Assembly (NCBI GenBank): GCA_021464415.1
Contig: CM038467.1
Span: forward strand, 51,689,309-51,753,308
Direction of reading: 5' to 3'
DNA: 64,000 nt
Source of the DNA: Lonicera japonica
Lineage: Eukaryota > Streptophyta > Magnoliopsida > Dipsacales > Caprifoliaceae
Of the stretch, positions 1 through 10,115 are shown piece by piece. A program made the position numbers and the translations under genes. The first letter of the stretch is position 1. Each line of letters begins with the position of its first letter. The notes beneath the pieces are model-generated. The model saw only the letters and a program-made list of their open reading frames with translations. It was not told the origin of the DNA and ran no database searches.

Positions 1-764
1 TCTTTTATACTACAACGTAGCATTATTCTATTGGGAATTAACAATGATTTTGTTTGATTTACTCCTTTTCTCCTTCTAGTAAAACAACTTTGGATGATAT
101 TCATTTAAGTTCTTAACAAACATTAAACAAAAAACATTCAATATTAAACTAGCAAAGAGCAAAAGAAAGTAATGTTAAACTAGAAGTGTCAAATACTAAA
201 CTAGAAAAATCAAAAGAAAATAATATTAAGCAATAAGTATCTAATGCTAACTAATAAAGAGCAGAAGAAAGTTATTTACAGTACAATTTAACCAACAAAA
301 AAGTCCATATGTTTGATCTCCACCAATAAGGCTACATTACAATCTTACTTCAACACTAAAAATGTGTTATTAGAATTACATGGTTTGATTTCCAAAGAGA
401 AAATTCAATTGACTTTTCTTATTTTAAAAGCTTAATTAGATAAGTGGGACTAACATTTAAAACATTTAAAATAAATCAAAAGCATGATTATTAATTTGAG
501 ATAGAAGATGTATAATTTATTTTGGAAATTTTAGTATATTTGCTTTAGGTCAATTTGGAATTAGTATTTTTGGTACAGTATTTCGGCAATTCCGATGCTG
601 AAAGAATCCAAGAAACAATATGTTACCGCAATCAAAGTTACCATTGACCACGAGTACTAAAGGCTCCACAATAACAAAAACAATAATAATATAATCTATA
701 CTATATATAAAAATACGAATAATTTAAGTTTTTTTCCCCTTTTTTTGTGAAGACATGCATCTTG
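1..764. other. AT-rich non-coding DNA
   Basis: No coding frame or recognisable family is visible. Between about 110 and 290 a phrase of the kind 'ttaaactag...caaaagaaa' recurs three times with many changes, so the stretch may be an old tandem duplication. Confidence 0.5.
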
Positions 765-900
765 ATTTTAAGCACAAGATTTTAAGATTTACATTAAATA
801 AAAAAGTATAACTCCATATATTTTTGTATTAGTATAAGTATTTAAGATATATTTAAATTCTACTTTATTTGGCTAAAATAATTAAACAAATATTTTAACA
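765..900. repeat. AT-rich dispersed repeat, copy 1
   Basis: This block matches 3074-3200 and 3200-3303 along its length. Shared phrases are 'taactc(c/t)atatattttt', 'gata(a/t)atttaaa(t/c)tctactt' and 'ggctaaaataatt'. The family is not recognised and no terminal repeats or coding frame are seen. It may be a degraded MITE or an LTR scrap. Confidence 0.5.
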
Positions 901-1281
901 TTGGGGCTTTTTTTGAAAAGTACAAAGTTGATACTCTCCTTCTAACAAAGACAATAGTTTTAAAGGATTAGTTTGAAGGACAAAATTCAAAACATTTAAA
1001 TTAATTATATCGGGATGGTTTTATGTTTAATTATACTATATTGGTATTATTCCTAAATTGCCCTTATTAAAGATATAGGTGTAAATACATTAAATTACCT
1101 AAAATCATGCTAAAAACTTCAAAATTGATTGAACACAAATTCAAATTCAGAATTAAAAAATCCTAACATTATGGATTTAATTTTTTTTTTTAAAAAAGGT
1201 CCGCAAACCTAATCTCTACAAAATTTAAACTTACAAGCTTTAATGGTGGACCAATATCAAACTTCAAATTATGATGCTCCG

Positions 1282-1318
<37 letters not shown>
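1282..1318. repeat. (TA)n(TG)n microsatellite
   Basis: About eight TA units run directly into about ten TG units. The apparent reading frame across it (His-Thr and Ile-Tyr runs) is a by-product of the repeat. Confidence 0.95.
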
Positions 1319-1406
1319 AATTCGAGATAAAGCATTAATAAGTATCAGGCATATTGATTGTAGCTTAATAGGGTTGAAAATAAAAGAAGAAAATTGAGTA
1401 CAAAGC

Positions 1407-1422
1407 AAAAAAAAAAAAAAAA
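1407..1422. repeat. Poly-A run
   Basis: Sixteen consecutive A bases. No retroposon body with target duplications could be tied to it. Confidence 0.9.
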
Positions 1423-2490
1423 GAGTTTTGAGATTACCAACATTATACTAACAAGGATGAATTTTTGAAAAATGAAAAAATGAATTTGCCTATGAGTATA
1501 TACATATATATAGGAAATAGTCAACGCAAATATGAAAACTATATGAATTTTAAAAGAAATATAGGAATAGGTTAAAAAGATTCACCGCGGAAAACAACAG
1601 ATTGGCAAAATTGGAATGAAAATGAGCAAGATTATATATCATAAATAGCGTTACGAATCCGTATAAATGTGTTATAGCAAATTACGGTATATAATAAATG
1701 GCACTTGAGATTCAACTGACAAGAAGACTACCATTAAAACATGACAAATTAACAATAAAGACTATGTTACCTTCATTTGATGACTATACATACCAATTAG
1801 CATAACGTGATAAATCTCACCCGGAACCAACCATCAGTAATTTTCAACATTTAGTGGGCACTTTACGTGCAGGACATTACCCTCGCCTAAATTGCAATGT
1901 TGAATCTATTGAAATAGTGAGAGTGATGAAATGATGCATAAGAATATGACTGCAGTAATAAATTTGCTCACAACAATAGTTTAAATTTGACAAAATTGAA
2001 AATATCTTTGATTTGGGTAATACAAAGAGCATTGTATGTTGTGCTGGGCTTCTGTTTATGTTGGCCCAATGCAAGGGTTTTACATAGAAAATAGTTTCAC
2101 ACCGACCCATTTGGAGAATTTTATTTCTTTAAATTTTAATATTATTATATAACACTTACATAGTTAAAAATTACACATATAAAATATAAATTATGCAACC
2201 CAATAAATACTGACAGCATAAAAACATTTCCACCATATATACAACTTGTTAAGCGCAATTTCGCACATTGTGTAGGAATCCTAATATATCTGTTGCAAAA
2301 CTAATTATTATATACACACAAATTATTGCAAAGATTGAAATTAATTTAACTTGCCTAGTGTTTTAAACTATAATAAAAATAAGTATGGAACATATTATAT
2401 ATCTGAAGTGGAAAAACATAGTATAAAATATCTAAATTAAGGAGTATAAAAATTTATATTTAAAATTATATCTGCCAGAAAAATGAAAAA
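1423..2490. other. AT-rich non-coding DNA
   Basis: Nothing recognised. Short frames on both strands have no domain-like content. Confidence 0.5.
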
Positions 2491-2660
2491 ATGTAACTTA
2501 ATATGTCTTCGATAAAATTGAAACAAAAAATGTAACTTAATATGTCTAACATAACATTGAAAAGATGTAACTTAATATGTCTGATAATAAATTGAAAAGA
2601 TATAACTTATTATGTCTACCATAAATTTAATTAGAATAATGTAACTTAATATCTTTGATT
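2491..2660. repeat. Five-copy short tandem repeat
   Basis: The phrase 'atgtaacttaatatgtct' or a close variant starts at about 2491, 2530, 2565, 2600 and 2639, so spacing is 35-39 bp. The spacers, variants of 'cgataaaattgaaa', are partly conserved too. Copies 4 and 5 are more diverged. Confidence 0.85.
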
Positions 2661-3073
2661 ACTATTATGGGAGAATTATGCCTTAGACATATTTGCAGCT
2701 TTGGTTTCATATTATGTCTAGTTAGTTTGAGAGATTTACATTCTTTGACTTTTTTTTGAATAATTCTTACATTATCTACTTGTTTGAATTTTTTTTATAT
2801 GTGTTTGAATTTATTTTTATTGATTTAATTTCAAATTTAATATATATTTTTTTTCTTATATTTATCTTTAAGAATGGTAGAATTGGAGTTCAACTTTAAC
2901 TAAAATAATAAAATAATTAATATTTTGTCTTTGATTAAAAAAGATTGTCCTTCATTACAAAAGTTGTCCTTTAAATTAAGCCTCTAAAAAGATGGTCCTT
3001 TATTCTAAGGACAAGCTTATAGATGTCCTTTATAATTATTTTATATTTAAAATTTACGTCAAACAAAACATAT

Positions 3074-3303
3074 TTAAACACCAAATTTTAAAATTGACAT
3101 TAACTAAAAAAGCATAACTCTATATATTTTTATATTAGTAGTATTTCAGATAAATTTAAACTCTACTTCATTTTGTTAAAATAGTAAACAAATATTTTAA
3201 GTTTTAAATTAAATAAAACATTTTAAATCCATATATTTTTGTATTATTATTAGTATTTTAGATAAATTTAAACTCTACTTTGTTTGGCTAAAATAATTTA
3301 GCA
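3074..3303. repeat. AT-rich dispersed repeat, copies 2 and 3 in tandem
   Basis: Two adjacent copies (about 3074-3200 and 3200-3303) of the block also at 765-900. Both carry 'agataaatttaaactctact' followed by a T/G-rich stretch and 'aaaata'. The 2940-3045 stretch just before repeats the word 'gtccttt' four times. Family unknown. Confidence 0.55.
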
Positions 3304-4368
3304 AATCAGAATTTTTGTTGAATTAAGATTTCTATATAACTTGATAACAAACTTCCAAAGAAGGAAATTATTTAATAGATCACACTAAAATGACAAAGCT
3401 TTTAGCTTGAATTAGAATTTCATTCCAAAGTAAACAACAAAGGCATGTATATCAAATTTTACTTTACTTGATTACTTTTATAGCTATAAATTAAATTTAT
3501 ATTGATTTATATATTCTAAAACTTATTTGTTTGTTTATAGTTATATTTAGTGTTTAAAAAAAACATTTATTAAAGAAATTCAACGCGACAAAATTTTATC
3601 ATATATTTACAATATTTTCCTATAATGACCAATTCTATAATTTTCTTATAATTAAAAAGTGTTTGTTATTATTTTTATTTTTTACATCATTCTAACTATT
3701 TAATTCTTAGCGTGAACTTATTCAATAATAAATTTAATGACCGTCGTTAAGCATTAAAATCACGTGCACTAAAATCACGAGCACAAAAATTGATACTTCA
3801 TTAAAAACATGAATCTCCATTACTAATATTCATGAATAAAGTAAATATGGAACATAATATACATAACACAGAATGGACTTCACCTTTTAACGCTTTTGGG
3901 CTTCCCACAAGGTACATTTAATTAATTAGCAGTATTCAAAGCATTAAGTCATCCCCATCTTGAAAACTACCGAAATTCCTTACTTTAAAATGTATATTAT
4001 AACTTTGGCTGTCAAATCCCGGTGAATTAGACCATGTGAATTAGACCAAACAAATGTTTAATAGGCTGGTGCAAGGAGTACAATTAAAAGAAAGAGTGGT
4101 TTATACAAAACTACATGACCTAATTGGTAAATTAATGAATAAATACAAAATTACCTTATTCTGAGAAAAGAGTTTGTAAAGACATAAAAAAGAGATAAAT
4201 ATTATTGAATTTATTGATATAAAATTATTACAATGAAAACCCTTTGTATAAGGTTATGAGAATATATAAAAAAAGAAAATATGAAAACCTAATCAACCTA
4301 GAGATTTAATTATTGCAAGTCAACTCTTATAAATGACAACTATACAAATAACAAATAGCAAATATATA
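3304..4368. other. AT-rich sequence 3' of the TIR-LRR gene
   Basis: This lies beyond the stop codon of the minus-strand gene and should hold its 3' UTR and poly(A) site. I cannot place the site. No other gene is seen. Confidence 0.5.
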
Positions 4369-7300
4369 TTATATAAATGACAGATAATCTGTTTCGCTGC
4401 TGCTTGAGTACAGTGCTTTCGACCATTCACTCTCATCTTTGATGTCATGCATATATTTGCTGCAGAAGTCTGTGGGAGAAAGATTCTTGAGCATTGGGCA
4501 ATTAGAAAAGAAGATGCTCTCTAATTTAGGTCCGATTGGTAAACCACCAGAAATGCTAACCAATTCAGGTAGGTCTACAAGTAATATTCTCTCTAAGGCT
4601 GGGAGGAAGTCAGAATCGGCTTCCAAGCCCGAAGGATCCGCACTTACTAAGCTTTTGACCTTGGGGCAGTTTTCAACTATAAGCTCTTTTAAGTTTATGA
4701 GATTACGCAGCAAGGCCGAATTGAAAATCGTAGTCAACTCGGGGCATGTATGAAGCGCCAAGATCTCCAGAGAGGACAGACAATGGCTTACAATTGGCCC
4801 TTTCCAAATGCTCTGTAAATTCTTCATGTAATGAATGCTCAAGTAACGTAGCGATCCAAGTACGGGTGTTCCACCATTCTCACGTTCTTGATAGAAGTCA
4901 CCTCCATCCACAATGGTTTTCATCTCGTTGCATTCGACCACCAAGCAGAAGTTTAACTGATGCATCTCATCTATCCCGAATGCAGATAGTTTCTCAATAG
5001 TCCATTGCCGGTCAAGGAACAAAGCCCTGGCATGTTTAAGTGCATTTCCTATTCTATCCACGCTTCCCTTGCCATTCACATATTTCAGACATTTATCTAA
5101 TTTCTCACACACACACTGAAGGTTATGTGGTAGACTAGATAAAATATGCTGTTCGTGACGGCCAACAGTCAATCTAAAATTTGACAAATTTTGATAAACG
5201 CTACCTGGAAGTTGCAGGAACTTTTGCAGTAGCTCAAGTGTTGGAAAATACAGTTCCAGCTTTCCCAAGTTTCCCAACAAAGGCAACTCGTTGATGATAG
5301 CTTCCACCTCTGCATCCCACCAATCACAGTCCGGATCCACAAGGATGCTTAATTCTTTCAGGTGAGAACATTTTGACAACGTTGCCCTTGGAATTATTGC
5401 TTTGATTCCCTTCCTTTCTATGTAATTATCTGCACATCTGTACAAGGACACCTTCAAGCATTCCAATTGAAGTAGCCCTCTAATTTCCTTGGGCAAACAC
5501 ATCAGCTCCGTTCCTTCAAGATCAAACACCTTAAGATTCTTAAGTTCTCCGATTTCAGGAGGCAATTCTCTTAAGAGAACACAATCTCTCAAGAAGAATT
5601 GCTTAAGTTCCGTCAAACAAGCAATGGATCGTGGCAAAGTTTTTATGCTTGTGTTGGACAAATCTAGAACTTGGAGAAGAGGCATGCTCTCAAAGAAGGA
5701 ATCAGGAATCTCCGTTAAATCGTGGCTCTGTTCCAAGGCCAATTTTAGCAAGAAAGGACAGTTGGGTTTTTCTGGCAGCTCCTCTGTATCCCTTAAGTTG
5801 ATCTCCGTGGCAGTCCAATCTTCAACCAAACTCAATGGCTCTTCATTCAATAACCCACCTTCAGTTTCTACTTCCATTGGAACAAAATCTTCTTGAACAA
5901 ACTTTACTTTCTCTTCAATAATTTTTTGAATGAACTTTGACTCATCTCTGTAAATTGCAGCCAAAACAGAAAATAAAGCAAAATCAGGATAAATTGATTT
6001 TTCATGGAAACAGTCAAAAAGTAAGAGTTAAACTCTCATCACATGCCTCAACTTATTTTCATACTTCTCACACAAATCAATTGTTTTATATACCATTTTC
6101 TATGTTGCTATCAAACGGAGCCTAAATATTTTAATTTATTTTTGCTAGAATGCCCTTGCTCACATTCAACCAATGAACTAGTCACTTAAATATTTAACCT
6201 TGCCTAATTACGTCAACTTAAATGAGCTATATATTACGCTTATCCTTTTAGATATAGTTATTTTTATAAAATATAAGAGGATAAGGGCAAATTTATCCAT
6301 ATAACATTTATTAAACATTTAGATGATATTTTCAAACAAATAACACCTATTTAGATATGTTATACAAAAATAAAACAGATTTTTCAAATTCAGTTTTCAA
6401 AATTCAAAATCATTCTTCATATCCAGATAACGAAACAAACGCACAAAGTTTCTTAATTTTTAAAGAGGAAAAGAACCTCTTTTGTCCTTGTCATTTTAGG
6501 TAGACATTTTTTATAAAATAAGAGGGTAAGAGCAAATTTGTCCAAGTGGACATTCAGATGTGATATGTTGAAACAGGCACCAACAAAACAAACAGATTTT
6601 TTGGTCTTCAGATTCAGCATTCAGACAATGAAATAAAATCCCATCCTTACGGTCCATTTGGATGGAAGGAATAGGAAGGAAAGGAAAGAAAAAGAGGAGA
6701 ATGAATTGCATTTCTTTTGTTTGAATAGAGTATTGAGAGAGAATAGAATAAAAATGGAAAGAGTGAGGAATTGTTATTCATCTTTGTTCCCTTACTTAAT
6801 TTCCTTTCAATATTAGGTAAGAAGAGCGGAAAGGAAAGAAATTTTTTTTAAAGAAAATTTCTTTAATAAACAATTTACCCTTTTTTCAAACTTATCCAAC
6901 CTATTAACCATATTAACAATTAATTTACCCTATTATACTGCAAGCTGCAAGGGTGTGTAAAAACAAACAGATTTTTTGATCTTCAGATTCAGCATGTTAT
7001 CAATATTTAACACAGCATTCAGAGAATGAAACAACCCCACCCTTGCTCAAAATAAGAATACGAAAAAGAAAAACAAATGAGACAGAATTGGCATACCTAT
7101 CCGCTTGGTTCTGCAACTTGGTCCCGGCAAATCGGAGGCAAAAGAGAGCGCATCACTCCACCCTTGGATTTTATCCAGCAATTTATCTGTTCTTTGATAA
7201 TCAATTTCCACCATTAATTGCTCTTCATACCTAGCAAATCCCTCTCCTATTCTTCCTTTTTGATCATAAAAAATAGAGAAAATTGCATTTCGCTTGCATT

Positions 7301-7568
7301 CAATCATCATCACCAGCTGGTCAAGGCACCATTTGGAAGAAGCGTAGCTCTCCGACAACACAACTATACAAAATCTCGACAATTCCATTGCTTTCTTTAC
7401 TTCCGACATTATATCTTCCGACCTCTCAATCGGATCGCCGTCTCTGAAAATGCGAAGTCCAGAATCGACCAGAGCTTTATAGAGGTAATCGGTATTGTTT
7501 CGATCTCGATAACTGAGACTGAAGAAGATGTCGTAGTTATATTTTGTAGATTCTTTTGCTCTAGCCAT
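4369..7568 (-). CDS. TIR-LRR protein lacking NB-ARC (two exons)
   Basis: Immune-receptor-like protein. Exon 1 (7097-7568) starts at an ATG giving MARAKES and encodes a TIR domain of about 157 residues. Visible motifs are YDIFFSLSYRD at residues 12-22, a BB-loop-like GLRIFRDGD and WCLDQL near residue 80. Exon 2 (5945-4369) begins with the DESKFIQKI linker seen after TIR domains and then carries leucine-rich repeats to the stop, for example LQVLDLSNTSIKTLP. A GT donor at 7096 and an AG acceptor ending at 5946 join the exons in frame as ...RTKRI-DESKF, giving about 682 residues with no stop. The LRR part resembles the At4g27190-like group. Only about 20 residues separate linker from LRR, so the NB-ARC domain (usually about 300 residues) is absent. 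W+4 of the TIR, normally the catalytic Glu, is Gln84. The segment around the usual DVDP motif is also shortened. It could be a truncated functional adaptor or decoy, or an unbroken relic. Confidence 0.8.
5946..7096 (-). other. Intron of the TIR-LRR gene with MITE-like repeats
   Basis: A 1,151-bp GT-AG intron. It holds two related blocks, about 6583-6640 and 6961-7030, sharing 'aaacaaacagattttttg' and 'cttcagattcagca'. An earlier diverged block lies at 6360-6440. Such 'cagattcagcattcagacaatgaaa' wording is typical of decayed plant MITEs, but I could not define ends. No P-loop or other NB-ARC motif was found, so the missing domain is not hidden here. Confidence 0.6.
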
Positions 7569-7624
7569 TGAATTGATATTCGGCTAGCTGAAAGAGTACT
7601 CCTGAATATCCTAAAGCCAATGCT

Positions 7625-7756
7625 CTGTTTCCTTATATACTTGTAGCTTAGTTCTGTTTCCTCAGTCATGACGTATACTTAGCTTCGTTATGTTTCCTTA
7701 GTTATTAACTTAGTTATTAAGTATACTTAGCTTAGTAATGTTTCCTGAGTTATTTA
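7625..7756. repeat. Minisatellite just upstream of the TIR-LRR start
   Basis: The word 'tgtttcct' recurs at 7625, 7654, 7690 and 7739, followed by variants of 'tatacttagcttagtt'. It begins about 57 bp upstream of the start codon, so it overlaps the likely 5' UTR or core promoter. Confidence 0.75.
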
Positions 7757-8157
7757 AGATATGATAAATTGTATTTTTCACACAAATATTTAATATTAAT
7801 ATTTTTTGTGTAAAAACAAATAGTTTAATAAAAAAATGTTACATAATAAACAAAAAATCTAAATAAGTAAAGATAGATAATGAGTGAGTGGAGAGCGAAT
7901 AAGTAAGTAAACTGATGAACAAAGTATGTAAGTGGTGTGATTGAATTAATATTTTAAATATTTAATTTAAATTTTTTTTAGGTAGAAATTTTTTTAAAAC
8001 TATTTTTTAATTTGATTTGTGTTTATTAAACCAAAAAAATAATTTAAAACCATAATATATAATCTTCTTTTTTTTCATTTATTAAAAAAATAAAAAAATA
8101 AAAAATATTTTTTTCACGTAAACATAACGAAATTCATTGCAAAAAAAAAATACATCT

Positions 8158-8250
8158 ATTAGCTAAGAATAAAATTTAAGAACTATAAGTAATATATTAG
8201 TTAAGAATAAAATCTAATAACTATAAGTAATGTATTAGTTTAGAATAAGG
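8158..8250. repeat. 38-bp tandem repeat, about 2.4 copies
   Basis: Units starting 'attag(t/c)taagaataaaat' lie at 8158, 8196 and 8234. Confidence 0.8.
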
Positions 8251-9363
8251 GAACTTTATTAGCCAGATATATATTTTTTTATTATTTTAATATTAATATT
8301 AATTATGTTAATTTTAATTTAATTAATTGGGCTAATTAATTTTACCATAATTTAACTAATATTAATAAATAAAGTTAAATAAATATACTAAATTTAATCT
8401 ACGTATTAAATTTAAAAAAAAAAAACATACAAAACACCAAATAAATCTAATACATCCCACGCTTAAACCCGCGGCTCTTTCTCCATTACTATCCCTCTGC
8501 GCAAAACTGATACAATGGGACAATTGAACACGTGGGACCCACTAATATATGTGAATGCCACGTCGGTGCTTACTTAATTCTCTCATGGCCACATCTCCAA
8601 ATTCTAAAATATACATTACTTAATTATTAAGTTTCCTCCTTATTAAAATTCCCACGTGCACAAAAACATACACATATAATTATATAAATATAACTATAAA
8701 TAAAATATATATTCTTTTATTATAAAAATACAAGATGTCGATCTAAGCTCCTCTCTAAATTGTGTCCCCAAAATTTAAAACAATCTCTTCTCACCCATAG
8801 TCGAAGGGGAAGGGGGTGACACAATTTAACCTCTGATATTAAAATAATAATGTCTTGATCCGGTTAAATTTAAAATGTGATAAAAATAAATAAAATTTTA
8901 TTTTATTTATATATTAAAGTAATTTTTGAAAAAAAACAATTTACAATATTTCCACTCTTTGTAATTAAAAACACACCAATATCTCTCTTATCAAATTAAC
9001 AAAAATAGTCAACTGAACTGTGTCTTACTCGTTAGTTAAAAATCGATTCCCTCTCAAATTACCTATAGCATAAAAAATGAAAGAGGACAGTATATAAAGA
9101 CAAGAGTAAAGCATCTCAACAAAATATTTTATCAATAATAAAATATTCACAATCAAAAATCAACACATTAATCTTAAATTCAATAATACTATGAAATTCA
9201 ACGAAACAACAATCAGCCTCATACACGAATCCCCTCTCGATAACATGTTAAAAGCTTTCTACCTCACTTACCATCACAACGTCAAACTTATTTTAGACTT
9301 TAACAACAAATTGGGCTTATTAATTTTAATTAGTAGTAAATTTAACATGCACTAATTTTTTTA
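8251..9363. other. AT-rich non-coding DNA up to the assembly gap
   Basis: No gene is recognised. The stretch around 8450-8560 is less AT-rich but shows no conserved coding frame. Confidence 0.5.
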
Positions 9364-9463
9364 NNNNNNNNNNNNNNNNNNNNNNNNNNNNNNNNNNNNN
9401 NNNNNNNNNNNNNNNNNNNNNNNNNNNNNNNNNNNNNNNNNNNNNNNNNNNNNNNNNNNNNNN
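9364..9463. other. Assembly gap of 100 N
   Basis: Exactly 100 unknown bases, the size commonly used for a gap of unknown length. The 5' part of the LTR fragment that follows is hidden or lost here. Confidence 0.99.
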
Positions 9464-10115
9464 TGCTGCTCTTAAATGTATTGTATACGTACCATGTATT
9501 TACAATTTGTATATACATAATTCTACCATGAGGAGATTTATTACAGAAGAAGCATATAAACCAACTTTACTTTCATTATATTGCATTGCATGGCATGCAT
9601 GATTTCTAACCTATTCTCCTATACAAACTCTTATAGTTCCCACTGAGCCCGTTTGGCTCACTCCCATTTTCCAAACCAGGTTTTGCAGGTGTTCATGGGA
9701 ATGGTACGAGTACCAGTCTAGATAGTTCTGACGGACTCTGATCACCTAAGTCTTTGGGAAACGACTTGTGTATTAGTTGTTTAGTTGATAAATGTCTATG
9801 TATTGTAGTATTGTATTTTGATTTAAAGTTTATTGAGATTGGGACCTCATTGGAGGCTTTGTATATATATGATCTTTCTTAAATGTGGAGTATCTATTGG
9901 AAAAGGGATTATATGTACATTTTAACAGGTTTTGGAATTGCTTTATAAATAAACTCCACATGCCAGAATTTCTTTTAAAAATGATTTTATCACTTGAGCA
10001 TATTTATGGTATAGAATTCTAAGTTTCACTACTTTATACCCGTCGTCGCGTACGACTCCGTGGCTAACCGGGTCCCGGAGGTATAATCCTCTAAACGGGA
10101 TTTTGGGGCGTCACA
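9464..10115 (+). mobile_element. 3' end of a long non-coding LTR (plus orientation)
   Basis: The last 500 bp run parallel to 25215-25740. Both share 'agttcccactgagcccgt', 'ttttgcaggt' and a final block with 'ccgggtcccggaggt' ending in GGGGCGTCACA. The CA end and the full-length relative at 13808-25740 show that this is the 3' end of an LTR of that family. The 5' part lies in or beyond the gap. Confidence 0.7.

Noticed and set aside
1190..1408. Short minus-strand reading frame with His-Thr and Ile-Tyr runs
   Set aside because: It is produced by the TA/TG microsatellite and has no start context or domain content.
4439..5896. Plus-strand frames opposite the LRR exon
   Set aside because: Antisense shadows of the conserved minus-strand LRR frame.
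5946..7096. Hidden NB-ARC exon within the TIR-LRR intron
   Set aside because: No P-loop, Kinase-2, GLPL or MHD wording in any minus-strand frame, and the intron is built of AT-rich and MITE-like DNA.
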